Positions 13,979-22,012 of a DNA stretch of 41,659 nucleotides are shown here, one piece after another. Below the pieces are notes generated by a model, which was not told the DNA's origin, made no database searches, and worked only from the letters and a program-made list of their open reading frames with translations. Origin of the DNA: a virus. The stretch spans positions 1-41,659 of IMG/VR virus record IMGVR_UViG_3300034170_000105; one strand, 5' to 3'. Numbering within the stretch: the first letter of the stretch is position 1; every line of letters starts with the position of its first letter. The position numbers were made by a program, and so were the translations under genes.

Positions 13979-14007
13979 CGGAACCCCTAAAGACAGGAGA
14001 CTCCGTG

Positions 14008-15078
14008 ATGGCGATGGAAGGCCCTTTCGGGGGTGGCGCAGTCATTCCCATAGCGCGCGGCCTGGGCCTCGCCGGATGCGTCCAGGCGACGAGCTGGACG
14101 CCTCCCGCGGACATGACAGAGCGCGAATGGTGCGCGGCCGGAGAGCATCTCGGCAAAGTCGAGCGCAGCGTAATGTGGTGGCTCGGCGATTGGTGGGCTT
14201 TCGGCGAAGCGCGATACGGACAGCGCAAAGCCATCGTCCAGGCGGAGGGTTGGGAAGGGCCGAGCTTTCAAACGTGCATGGATGCGGCCTTTGTTTGTCG
14301 CGCGTTCGAAACCTCGCGCCGGCGCGATGTTCTGTCGTTCAAGCATCACCGCGAGGCCGCAGCCCTGCCGGCGCCGGAAGCGGACGCCCTGCTTGATTGG
14401 GCCGCGGAGCCTATCGCCAGCGCGGGCAAGCCGCGCAGCTCGCGCGAGCTGCGGGCCGAGGTCGCAAAGCGTCGCAACGCCGCCGCCATTGGCGCGCCGG
14501 CCGCCGGGGGCGGGACATGCACGGACATGGACCTGAGCGCCATGGCCGCAGCAGGACGCCGCTTTGGCTGCATCTATGCGGACCCGCCCTGGCTCTATGA
14601 CAATCAGGGCACGCGGGCCGCGACCGGGAATCATTATGAGGGCCTGACCGTCGCCCAGCTCTGCGAAATGCCGGTGCTCAGCCTCGCGGCCGATGACGCG
14701 CACTTGCACCTGTGGACCACAAACGCTTTCCTTTTCGAGTGCCCGCGGATCTTCGCTGCGTGGGGCTTCGAGTTCCGCAGCTCGTTCGTGTGGGTCAAGC
14801 CGCAGATGGGTATCGGCAACTACTGGCGGAACAGCCACGAAATCCTGCTGACAGCCATCCGGGGCGACGCCAAGCGGTTCAATGACCACTCCCTTGTATC
14901 CTGGCTTGAGTGCGACCGCGGCGCCCATAGCGCGAAGCCTGAGCAGGTTCGGAGCATGCTTGAGCGCGCGAGCCCAGGCCCGAACCTTGAGCTGTTCGGC
15001 CGCCTCCCCGCGGACAAGTGGACGGTCTGGGGAAATCAGATTGAACGCAATCTGTTCCAACCGGGCGAGGCCGCATGA
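14008..15078 (+). CDS. MT-A70-family DNA N6-adenine methyltransferase with N-terminal domain
   Basis: 356 aa. The C-terminal half (about 185-350) is an MT-A70 methyltransferase: FGCIYADPPWLYDN with DPPW at 192-195, HLHLWTTNAFL, FVWVKPQMGIGNYWRNSHE and the SAM-site strand NLELFGR. It should methylate adenine N6 in DNA. The N-terminal half (about 35-155) has WWLGDWWAFGEARYGQRKA and a helical basic region like LmbU/ParB-type HTH segments, perhaps giving site specificity. AGGAG precedes GTG 14005 and ATG 14008. Protection from host restriction is a likely role. Confidence 0.85.
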   Translation: MAMEGPFGGGAVIPIARGLGLAGCVQATSWTPPADMTEREWCAAGEHLGKVERSVMWWLGDWWAFGEARYGQRKAIVQAEGWEGPSFQTCMDAAFVCRAFETSRRRDVLSFKHHREAAALPAPEADALLDWAAEPIASAGKPRSSRELRAEVAKRRNAAAIGAPAAGGGTCTDMDLSAMAAAGRRFGCIYADPPWLYDNQGTRAATGNHYEGLTVAQLCEMPVLSLAADDAHLHLWTTNAFLFECPRIFAAWGFEFRSSFVWVKPQMGIGNYWRNSHEILLTAIRGDAKRFNDHSLVSWLECDRGAHSAKPEQVRSMLERASPGPNLELFGRLPADKWTVWGNQIERNLFQPGEAA

Positions 15079-15632
15079 ACGCCTTTGATGCAGCCTCGAA
15101 AGTTGAGGCGCTCGGGCTGGTGGCTCTCGGCCCATGGCTCGACGATCGCGCCTATCAAGGGCGGGTTGTCTACACCGCAAAGGGCGACCTTGCGCGCTTC
15201 CTCCAACAGACCGTGGGCGATGTCGTGATGAATGTCGGGCCGCGCGAAGTTGAAACCATCGAACTCAAATTCGAGCTTGTCCACACCGGAAACCTGTTCC
15301 TCGAAACGTGGAGCAACCGCAACCTCGAAAGCCGCGCCTCGCACGCCGAGCGCGGGATGAACCCCGGATGGCTGACGAAGATCCGCGCCAGCAAGCTGGT
15401 TTATTATTTCATCGGCAGCGATGACCTGTATCTGTCCGACCTGTTCCGGCTCAAGCAATGGGCGTTCGGGCACGGCGATATTGCAGGCAGGCTCAGTGAC
15501 TTTCGCGAGGTCGCGCAATCGAAATACAACCAGCTTAACGACACACTTGGCCGGCTCGTGCCGGTTGACGTGCTCTGTCGCGAGGCTGGGATGATGCACC
15601 TGAAAGGCAAGCAGCTTGCAATGCCGTTTTGA
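15075..15632 (+). CDS. PD-(D/E)XK-like protein
   Basis: 185 aa, overlapping the methyltransferase stop by 4 nt. Contains VGDVVMNVG then VETIELKFELVHTGNLFLET (about 48-76), matching the D...ExK active-site arrangement of restriction-like nucleases, then GWLTKIRASKLVYYF. The C terminus is helical. This family recurs in phage early regions without a proven role. A nuclease acting with the methyltransferase is possible but inferred from position and the ELK motif only. Confidence 0.6.
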   Translation: MNAFDAASKVEALGLVALGPWLDDRAYQGRVVYTAKGDLARFLQQTVGDVVMNVGPREVETIELKFELVHTGNLFLETWSNRNLESRASHAERGMNPGWLTKIRASKLVYYFIGSDDLYLSDLFRLKQWAFGHGDIAGRLSDFREVAQSKYNQLNDTLGRLVPVDVLCREAGMMHLKGKQLAMPF

Positions 15633-15642
15633 AAGCGCCGCC

Positions 15643-15849
15643 ATGGAAGATTCTCCGCACGACACTCCCGATCCGCTCGACTTCCTGCTGCTTGTTCGCG
15701 TGCTCGGCCGCCTGGATTGGAACGTGGCAGAGGCGGCGCGCCTGTCTCCTGAGCGAGACATTGCAGGCGACATCGCCAAGTCTCACGCGGCGGTCGTGCG
15801 GCTGACTGATTTCGCCCACGCCTTACAGCGCCGGGCTGCCGGGATATGA
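15643..15849 (+). CDS. small hypothetical protein
   Basis: 68 aa acidic helical protein. I chose ATG 15643, just after the previous gene, since an earlier start would overlap it. It reads DFLLLVRVLGRLDWNVAEAA then SPERDIAGDIAKSHAAVVRL, compatible with a small HTH-like fold but without certainty. It overlaps the next start (ATGA). Confidence 0.55.
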   Translation: MEDSPHDTPDPLDFLLLVRVLGRLDWNVAEAARLSPERDIAGDIAKSHAAVVRLTDFAHALQRRAAGI

Positions 15850-16139
15850 AGGCCGCGCGACAGCCCCGCGGGCCTCCGCCGCTGTCGCTCCCGCTGGCGG
15901 AGCCGCTGCGCTCGCTCTCCGCGCGGCTCGACGGCGCCGGCAGAATCACTTGCGGCAAGCTCACTCTTTCTGGACCTCACCCTATCGTTGCGCTCTGCCG
16001 TCGCCTGCGGCGTGCTGGCGTTCCCGATGTCGCCCTGCGGGTGTCGCATCCTGACCGCTCTCCGGCCGCGCTCGTGCTCAGCATCCACGCGACAGCGGGC
16101 TGGTCGAATGCCGCACTCAGCGGAGGCAAGCGACAATGA
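15846..16139 (+). CDS. hypothetical protein
   Basis: 97 aa, basic and Pro/Leu-rich at the N terminus, with a beta-like centre (RITCGKLTLSG) and PDVALRVSHPDRS. Coupled on both sides by 4-nt overlaps (ATGA). Function unknown. It lies immediately before the initiator gene and may be part of the replication operon. Confidence 0.55.
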   Translation: MKAARQPRGPPPLSLPLAEPLRSLSARLDGAGRITCGKLTLSGPHPIVALCRRLRRAGVPDVALRVSHPDRSPAALVLSIHATAGWSNAALSGGKRQ

Positions 16140-17083
16140 GCTGGCGCGCGACCATGTGGGTTCAAAGCCTGACGGGGGCGGATGGTGTCAATCTGGGACG
16201 CAAAATGGTGCTGTTCGGCCTCGCGAAATATGCCGACAGGGACAACGGAGTCGCGTTCCCGTCGATCGCGCGGCTTGCGGAATTCGCCTGCATCGACCGG
16301 CGCTCGGTGCGGCGCATGCTGACCGAGCTTGTCCAGGCGGGCCTTGTCGCGGCCGAGAGCGTGCGCAACGGCGGCCGGAAGCGGACGACGCCCTATCGCC
16401 TGCTGATACCGCCCGGCTTCGGCCGCAACGGCAGCGGCGGCCCGCCCGACTCGATAAACGAGGACTCAGAGTCCGCCTTTTCTGAAAACGAGGACTCAGA
16501 GTCCGCCTTTTGCGTCGAAAAGGAGGACTCTATGTCCGCGTTCGGTGAGAGAAAGGAGGACTCTATGTCCGCGTTTTCGGCAAAGGAGGACTCAGAGTCC
16601 GTCTTTATGCAGGCCGAAACAGCGGAAAGGAGGACTCATTACGGTCAAAAGGAGGACTCTGAGTCCTCCCAACCTGTAATTGAACCTAAGGAAGTAAGTA
16701 AGAAAGGGAGCGAGAGTCGCGGGCGGGCGCCCGCGCGCGCGCACACGCGAGATGTATTTTTATCTCGTTTTTCAAATGAAAATTGGGAGTTCACCGACGA
16801 GCGCCGAGCGGTCGCGGCGGATCTCGGGCTTGACCCCGACCCGGTGTTTCGGGTTTTCTCGGCATGGCACCGATCGCGACCCGGAGACGCCGGCCTCTCC
16901 GCCGACTGGGACGCTTCCTGGCAGCTCTGGTGCCTCCGCGAAGTCGGCCGCAACGAGCGCCGCGACCAAGGCCCCCAGCCTCGAGCGAGGCGCGAGACGC
17001 AGGCCGAGGCGCTGCTGCGAATGGCCGACGAGATCGACGCCGAAGCGGCGGCCGAAGCGAAGCGGCCGAAGGTGCTGCAATGA
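16136..17083 (+). CDS. replication initiator, lambda O-like, with internal iterons
   Basis: 315 aa. The N-terminal winged-helix domain (about 1-95) reads AKYADRDNGVAFPSIARLAE and DRRSVRRMLTELVQAGLV, the usual phage replication-initiator/O-type HTH. Residues about 105-185 are a low-complexity linker with five EDSESAF or EDSMSAF units and two partial ones, created by DNA repeats. The C-terminal domain (about 205-315) is helical with ERRAVAADLGLDPDPVFRVFSAW, as in the DnaT/O C-terminal part that binds a helicase or loader. The linker repeats encode near-palindromic iterons, as in lambda O, where ori lies inside the gene. The gene overlaps its neighbours by 4 nt. Confidence 0.75.
   Translation: MSWRATMWVQSLTGADGVNLGRKMVLFGLAKYADRDNGVAFPSIARLAEFACIDRRSVRRMLTELVQAGLVAAESVRNGGRKRTTPYRLLIPPGFGRNGSGGPPDSINEDSESAFSENEDSESAFCVEKEDSMSAFGERKEDSMSAFSAKEDSESVFMQAETAERRTHYGQKEDSESSQPVIEPKEVSKKGSESRGRAPARAHTRDVFLSRFSNENWEFTDERRAVAADLGLDPDPVFRVFSAWHRSRPGDAGLSADWDASWQLWCLREVGRNERRDQGPQPRARRETQAEALLRMADEIDAEAAAEAKRPKVLQ
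16461..16790. other. probable replication origin: iterons plus AT-rich segment
   Basis: Seven copies of AGGACTCAGAGTCC or variants begin at 16461, 16491, 16524, 16557, 16587, 16631 (left half only) and 16653. The last (16651-16669) is a perfect 9-bp inverted repeat around a central T. The first five are 30 or 33 nt apart, keeping the reading frame. Directly 3' the sequence becomes AT-rich (16676-16705 and 16751-16788, including ATGTATTTTTATCTCG), unlike the rest of this GC-rich phage. Iterons inside the initiator gene followed by AT-rich DNA match the layout of lambda ori. Confidence 0.7.
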
Positions 17084-17877
17084 GCACCGACACCGCCTCT
17101 GTCGGGATTATCCTCCGCTGGCTGTCCCGGCTCACCGATCTGACTCAGCACCACGCAGGCCAGCAAATCACCAATGATGGGTTGCGCGACATCGCCGAAA
17201 TGCTCGTGCGCGACCTTCCGAGCGCCGCCTTTACCAGCGACAGCCTGCATATCGTCGCCCAGGCCAGCGAGTGGTTTCCCCGCTACCCCGCTATCCGCCG
17301 CCTCGTCGCGGAGCACTGGCAGGCGTCCAAGCCCCGGCAGGCGCCCGGCCCCCGCGCGGCCCGCGGCCTGTCGGTCATGGACGAGCTTTGGGTCAAGTTC
17401 TGGCACACCCGGCAGGCCGAGCTGGCAGGAACCCCTGACCCTGGCTGGGATAGCCCCGACCCGCTCATCCGGCGCCGCTCCGCCCGCGGCAATCTGGAGT
17501 CGCTCATCCGCCAGCAATCGCCCGCCGCCTGGGCTGTCATTTCCGGCCGCTCAGAGCCCCCGCCGGGCGAGCGGACAGAGGGCGAGGCCGAAGCCGTCAG
17601 GGCAGCCGTGGCGGGCCTTGTCGCAAGCCGGCAGGCCATGCCCGGCGCAGCAGCTCCGGCGCCGCGGCTGCCGCGCGACGTGACCGCGAAGGGCGAGCAT
17701 CTCGACGCGCTGCGCCGCGCGACCCAGCGCACCGATCTGCCGCCGGCCGAGCCGGAGCCCGAGCCGGTCGATGACGCCGCGCCCTTCGCGAGCTTCGCTG
17801 AGCTGGTCGCCGGGATCGAGGCGGCCGGCATTGTCCCGCCGGAGGACCCAGAGCCCGATCCGGAGGCCCGGACATGA
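17080..17877 (+). CDS. possible helicase-loader (lambda P position), unknown family
   Basis: 265 aa following the initiator with an ATGA overlap. The N-terminal part (about 1-95) reads LRWLSRLTDLTQHHAGQQIT and EMLVRDLPSAAFTSDSLHIV then SEWFPRYPAIRRLVAEHW, similar in layout to phage proteins next to O-like initiators. The rest is Pro/Ala/Glu-rich and probably flexible. No Walker or zinc motif. A helicase-loading role rests on gene order and weak resemblance only. Confidence 0.45.
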   Translation: MSTDTASVGIILRWLSRLTDLTQHHAGQQITNDGLRDIAEMLVRDLPSAAFTSDSLHIVAQASEWFPRYPAIRRLVAEHWQASKPRQAPGPRAARGLSVMDELWVKFWHTRQAELAGTPDPGWDSPDPLIRRRSARGNLESLIRQQSPAAWAVISGRSEPPPGERTEGEAEAVRAAVAGLVASRQAMPGAAAPAPRLPRDVTAKGEHLDALRRATQRTDLPPAEPEPEPVDDAAPFASFAELVAGIEAAGIVPPEDPEPDPEART

Positions 17878-18116
17878 GCTGGCGCATGTGGTGGCAGGAC
17901 TGGACCGGGCACATGCTCGGCACCCCGGCGCCGAAGCGGCAGCACGAGGATTATCCGACCGACAGCGAGGCCCGCGCCGCGGCGAACAGCCTCCGCAAGC
18001 GACTCGGCGGCGACCTGGTTATCTCGGTGATGCGGACTCCACCGCCGCGCGCGCTGCCAAAGCGAAGAAATGCAGCACAGGTGAAGCACGATCGCGAGAG
18101 CCGCAAGCTGACATGA
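17874..18116 (+). CDS. small hypothetical basic protein
   Basis: 80 aa with a Trp-rich start (SWRMWWQDWTGHML), a middle helix (SEARAAANSLRKRLGGDLVI) and a Lys/Arg-rich tail. It overlaps both neighbours by 4 nt. Function unknown; nucleic-acid binding is possible from charge. Confidence 0.55.
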   Translation: MSWRMWWQDWTGHMLGTPAPKRQHEDYPTDSEARAAANSLRKRLGGDLVISVMRTPPPRALPKRRNAAQVKHDRESRKLT

Positions 18117-18514
18117 CGCCCGCCCAGGTGCGCCTGCACGCCGAATTCGTGCCGTGGGACAGACTACCCGTACCCGGGCTGGTGCCCGCCCTGCGGCGCT
18201 GGGTTGCCCTGGGCGTCGCCCCCGGCGGCTTCCTCGACGCGGCCTTGCGCAATGACCTCCGCTGGACGGTCATCAACGCGGACAGCGAGAACCGCCGGTG
18301 CATCCTGGCCTGGGTGCTATTCCTGCACCACGAGCTGCCCGCGCCGTGCTGGGGTTCGGCCGAGGCTGTCTCGGCCTGGGCGGCGCATCGCGGCCTTGCT
18401 GGGCTCGACGCGGCCCAGCTCGCCCAGGATGCGTCAGGGAGCGTCGCAGCGTCCCGCCTGCGGGCTCTGAGCGCGGATGATGCAGCAGACAACAGGGAGG
18501 ATTCCAATGGGTGA
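18113..18514 (+). CDS. hypothetical protein
   Basis: 133 aa, ATG at 18113 in an ATGA overlap. Ala/Leu/Trp-rich with LVPALRRWVALGVAPGGFLDAAL and ENRRCILAWVLFLHHELPAPCW. The pattern suggests a compact helical protein. No known motif. Part of the replication operon by position. Confidence 0.6.
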   Translation: MTPAQVRLHAEFVPWDRLPVPGLVPALRRWVALGVAPGGFLDAALRNDLRWTVINADSENRRCILAWVLFLHHELPAPCWGSAEAVSAWAAHRGLAGLDAAQLAQDASGSVAASRLRALSADDAADNREDSNG

Positions 18515-18776
18515 AATGGCCGACCTAGTGCTCTGCGGGCTGATGTGCGAGAGCTGCGGCGAGTGTTTCGAGGGCGACGCGCCGGGCTATCCGCGGCTCT
18601 GCGGCGCCTGCGAGCCGGCCGCGCCTGTCGCGCCGCGCGTGCCGTATCAATCGCGGCGCGCGGCGAAAGCGGCCACGCTCGTCGTGCGCTGCCCCGTTGT
18701 AGGCTGCGTCAGGATGTTTGCCACCAAAAGCGCCGCCGACCAGCATTCACGCGACTACCACTGGCGCGGCCGATAG
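18507..18776 (+). CDS. small zinc-finger protein
   Basis: 89 aa starting at ATG 18507 behind GGGAGG. It has an N-terminal Cys cluster (CGLMCESCGECFEG and LCGAC) and a C-terminal classical C2H2-like finger: CPVVGCVRMFATKSAADQH then SRDYH (Cys-x4-Cys-x12-His-x4-His). C2H2-type fingers are uncommon in phages but known in Ros/MucR-type alphaproteobacterial regulators. A DNA-binding regulator is possible. Last gene of the replication operon. Confidence 0.6.
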   Translation: MGEMADLVLCGLMCESCGECFEGDAPGYPRLCGACEPAAPVAPRVPYQSRRAAKAATLVVRCPVVGCVRMFATKSAADQHSRDYHWRGR

Positions 18777-18894
18777 CATGCCGACCGTCTGACAACCGGG
18801 TTGTGGCGGTCGTGGGCGGCGTCATTTTTTCAACGGGCCGCCGCCCTCTCGCGCCTCGTGGTCCTGATCGGCACGAGGCGCGAGGCACGAAGCG
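18777..18894. terminator. convergent gap with terminator hairpins
   Basis: A perfect 13-bp stem (18848-18860 with 18872-18884, loop 11) is a likely bidirectional terminator. Nearer the plus gene, ACAAC-cgg-GTTGT near 18792-18804 within a longer imperfect stem is followed by TTTTTT at 18825-18830, a second candidate for the plus transcript. Confidence 0.65.
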
Positions 18895-19272
18895 TCAGGA
18901 TGCGAGATTGAGCAGGATAGCCGCGGTGACTTGCAGCGGGTCGCTGTCGGCAGGGATGTTCAAAAACCGTTCGTAGTTTTCACCATGCGTCGATGTCGTG
19001 GCCGAGAAAACAACGCGCATCCACATTGCCTGTTCGGTGATGACAATCACCGGCACCTCGGGCGGCGCCGGGGGCGGAGGCGGAGGCGGCGCCGGCGGGC
19101 AGAACCCGAGCCCCCGCAGCATCGCAACGATAGCGTCGTCGTCGGCATCAAGGGCGATTGACAGCAGCGCGCCAGAGCTGCGCGGATAGCCTGCGGTGAT
19201 GTCCTCAAAATAAACCATCAGGTCGTTCCCGACCACGTTGCGGGCCGAGATGCTAATCCAGGGATCGGACAT
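18895..19272 (-). CDS. hypothetical, probably virion-associated
   Basis: 125 aa from ATG 19272 with AGGAGT upstream. N-terminal beta segment (DPWISISARNVVGNDLMVYF), then a helical part, a proline run (residues about 59-67), and a C-terminal domain with VPVIVITEQAMWMRVVFSAT. It lies 8 nt after the fiber-like gene on the same strand, so it is probably a tail-fiber chaperone or small virion protein. That is inference from position. Confidence 0.5.
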   Translation of the reverse strand: MSDPWISISARNVVGNDLMVYFEDITAGYPRSSGALLSIALDADDDAIVAMLRGLGFCPPAPPPPPPPAPPEVPVIVITEQAMWMRVVFSATTSTHGENYERFLNIPADSDPLQVTAAILLNLAS

Positions 19273-19280
19273 GTGGACTC

Positions 19281-21446
19281 CTATGGGGCTGAATAGCCTT
19301 GCGCCGACACATAGACGCTTGCGCCTGCCGTCACGCACGCGAAATTAAGCGCGGTGGCTGCTGTCGTCTTGAGCGGCGAGGGAAAAATGATGTTGGTCAT
19401 TGAAAAGTTTGCCGGCGCATAGCAGCGCCATATCACCGACGAACCATCCTTGATGACAATCTCGGTTGCGGTGGCATTCGTGTTCGCCACCTGAATCGCG
19501 GTCAGGTAGTTCTTGATCCCGGCCGCTCCGGCGGCTTTCAAGATGACGTCAGCCGTTGTGGATGTGACGCCGGCGGCCGGAGTAGACCAGTCGCCTTCCG
19601 GGATGCTGTAAGGCTTCGTGATGGGCACGCCGATCAGGGTTCCGATCGCGCGCTGGTGCTGCCCTGTCGTGCCCGCTGCCGGATTGGCGTTGACCCCCAT
19701 TGCCGAAGTCAAGACGGGGTTCGGCGCGGTGGCGCTGTTGTTGGCCTGCGTGCTCTGGACGTTCGTGCTGGCCGAGATGGCTGATGTGTTGACCATCGAC
19801 ACCGGCACCGCGGCGCTGACATCACCACGTTGCAGCCCGCCGTATATCTCCGCGACAAGCCGTGTGTAATCCATGGCGCGGACATAATGCAGCCGGAAAT
19901 CTGTCTGCTTGATGACAGTGCCGCTCATGTTGACAATAGTGAAGTCAGCAACAGGGGAAATCAGAGACGTTGCCACTAGTGTCAAGACAGTGGTGGCGGC
20001 GTTGCCGACCTTCCAGACGCCTTCGAGCTGCGCGAAGCTGTTGCCCGCCGTGTCATAGAGCCCATGCAAATAGACCGTTTCGCCGATGGCAATGCCGGTC
20101 CACGCCACATTGCCGGTGACGGTCAGCATCCCGCCGGCCTGCGAGATGGATTGCACGACCTGACCGAGCGGCGACGGGGCCTGCCCGCCATTGCTCCGGA
20201 ACACCGTCCCGCCGTGCGCAGTCGCGGTGACAGCAGAGCCCCAAACGACAGTGAATGTCGTGGCATCAATCACCGAGGCGACGACGGTGTCTGCTGCGAC
20301 ATTGGCAAAATTGGTCTGGTCATAGACGCCATAGAGCCGGACATAGTCCGTCACAGACAGCCCGTGCGCCGCGTCTGTCGTCACTGTTGCTGTTGTGGTG
20401 CCGGTCTTTGCGACCGTGACAATCCTGGCAACCGGCACGGTGCGCGACCGGCGGTTCCGCGCCCGGATCAGGACGGAGTAACTCAGTTTCTCGTCGGGAA
20501 GGTTTACCGTCCGCTTGAACGCGGAACTTGGCGCCGTCGAGACGGTGTCTGACGGGATCGTTTGCAGCGTCAGCGCGTCGAAACCCATTACCATGTCGAT
20601 CGACGCGGCCGGCATAAACGCGTAGGCGAACGCCGTGTTGAACGCGACAGGAGAGGAAGGAACCGTAGCCGTCGAAAACGATGTGGTCAGCCCAACCGCC
20701 GCGGACTTTTGTTCGCTCTCGCCCTTGCCGCGGTTGAAATAGATCGCGTTCGAGGCGGATGTGCCATCCATCAGAACGCCGACCACGTTCCTGTCGCCCG
20801 CGCCATAGCCGGTCCGGAGGAACTTCGCTCCGCCGGCCGGCGCCGATGTCACGGACGGCAGAGCGGCGTACGTCGTCGCTGTCGCGGTCCATGTCGTCGC
20901 TGTCGGGATTGTCGCCACCAACAGGGAGGCATAATTCAGGCGGCTGTCGGCGCAGCCATAGGTGTCAACGCGATCACCTGGCACAAGCCCGTGCGGTGCC
21001 GAGGATGTCGCGGAAAGCGTTGTTGTGGTCTGCGAGATTGTCGTCAGTGTTTGCTCGGCGCTCGCCGCGTCGATGCTGCGGGCGCCGGAGCTGTCCAGGC
21101 CGACCAGCTCGACCGTGCAATCCGCGCCTGCAGTCCGCTGCGACAGCGACACCGCGACAGCCACGCGCATCGGCATGTCAAACGTCGCGCGTGCGAGGAT
21201 GGCTGTCTCGGTGTCGGCGCTCAGGGCGTGCTTGCTGATCTTGAGATAGCTTGCGCCGCCGGCGTTGCCGTCGATCTCGACCAAATCTCCGGCGCCTGTC
21301 GAAAGCACGTTCCAGGCTTCCGGGTCCAGAGCAACGAAGCTCTCCCGAAAGCGCGTGGTGGCATTCGACACGATGCCTTCGACCGGCAGCGGTGTGTCAC
21401 CGACAAGCGAGAGCGTCTGAAACAAGGGAGTCGGATAATCGGTCAT
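19281..21446 (-). CDS. virion protein, tail fiber-like with repeated beta domains
   Basis: 721 aa, Thr/Ser/Ala/Val-rich and mostly beta, as in fibers and baseplate proteins. At least three copies of one small beta domain are visible: around residues 140-200 (APHGLVPGDRVDTYG), 355-405 (AAHGLSVTDYVRLYG) and 440-490 (GIAIGETVYLHGLYD). The HGL..GD.V..G pattern is like the FCCH-type beta domains seen in phage tail proteins. The C terminus (about 620-721) looks like a separate beta domain. No enzymatic motif. It follows the fiber-tail adaptor gene on the minus strand, opposite the main structural genes. Confidence 0.65.
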   Translation of the reverse strand: MTDYPTPLFQTLSLVGDTPLPVEGIVSNATTRFRESFVALDPEAWNVLSTGAGDLVEIDGNAGGASYLKISKHALSADTETAILARATFDMPMRVAVAVSLSQRTAGADCTVELVGLDSSGARSIDAASAEQTLTTISQTTTTLSATSSAPHGLVPGDRVDTYGCADSRLNYASLLVATIPTATTWTATATTYAALPSVTSAPAGGAKFLRTGYGAGDRNVVGVLMDGTSASNAIYFNRGKGESEQKSAAVGLTTSFSTATVPSSPVAFNTAFAYAFMPAASIDMVMGFDALTLQTIPSDTVSTAPSSAFKRTVNLPDEKLSYSVLIRARNRRSRTVPVARIVTVAKTGTTTATVTTDAAHGLSVTDYVRLYGVYDQTNFANVAADTVVASVIDATTFTVVWGSAVTATAHGGTVFRSNGGQAPSPLGQVVQSISQAGGMLTVTGNVAWTGIAIGETVYLHGLYDTAGNSFAQLEGVWKVGNAATTVLTLVATSLISPVADFTIVNMSGTVIKQTDFRLHYVRAMDYTRLVAEIYGGLQRGDVSAAVPVSMVNTSAISASTNVQSTQANNSATAPNPVLTSAMGVNANPAAGTTGQHQRAIGTLIGVPITKPYSIPEGDWSTPAAGVTSTTADVILKAAGAAGIKNYLTAIQVANTNATATEIVIKDGSSVIWRCYAPANFSMTNIIFPSPLKTTAATALNFACVTAGASVYVSAQGYSAP

Positions 21447-21459
21447 GGGCGCGCTCCGC

Positions 21460-21897
21460 TCAGGTGATGCACAACACGCCGCCGTTCGACCACACCGAGC
21501 CCGGCGGCAATCCGGCCGGCGCTGTCGGATAGCTCGCCATCACCGACACCGGCAGGCCCGGCAGCGCCGCCGCCTCGCCGATGCTGTTGACCGTGAGCGA
21601 GGTATCGACCGGCATTTGCCGACCGTCCGCGGCCGAGACAAGAAAGCAAAGGGTGCAGACAGATCCGGCCGCTCCGCCGCCGAGCCGGATCGTCGCGGCC
21701 TTCGGCGAATAGCTCACGGCAAGCAGCGTCAGGCCCGCAGCGGGCGGCGCAATCGCCACCGACAGCGATGCAATCGAGCTGGCGCCGACCCAGGCGGAGA
21801 GGTCGAGAATATAATCGTCGATCTGGGCTGCGGCTTTGTCAGGCCAGAGCATCGGGAGAAAGGCTGCCGCCGAAGGGCGGAACAACAGCGTGGGCAT
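21460..21897 (-). CDS. phage fiber-tail adaptor-like protein
   Basis: 145 aa. It has LWPDKAAAQIDDYILDLSAW, IASLSVAIAPPAAGLTLLAV and VCTLCFLVSAADGRQMPVDT, the pattern of the small beta adaptor proteins that sit next to phage fibers. The start at 21897 follows a terminator at 21957-21980. It is immediately upstream of the fiber-like gene (13-nt gap), which supports the adaptor role. Confidence 0.6.
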   Translation of the reverse strand: MPTLLFRPSAAAFLPMLWPDKAAAQIDDYILDLSAWVGASSIASLSVAIAPPAAGLTLLAVSYSPKAATIRLGGGAAGSVCTLCFLVSAADGRQMPVDTSLTVNSIGEAAALPGLPVSVMASYPTAPAGLPPGSVWSNGGVLCIT

Positions 21898-21956
21898 TGG
21901 CGCGCCTCGTGGTGCTGCGCGCTTCTATCACGCGCTCCGGCAGGCGGGCACGGAAA

Positions 21957-21980
21957 AGGCCCGCCGGAGCTGGCGGGCCT
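21957..21980 (-). terminator. rho-independent terminator (minus)
   Basis: AGGCCCGCC/GGCGGGCCT, 9-bp stem, 6-nt loop, followed on the minus strand by TTTT. It ends transcripts from the lipoprotein gene before the fiber-adaptor gene. Confidence 0.75.
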
Positions 21981-22012
21981 CTCGGGCAGGCGGCGGGCGG
22001 CGGGCGAGCGGC

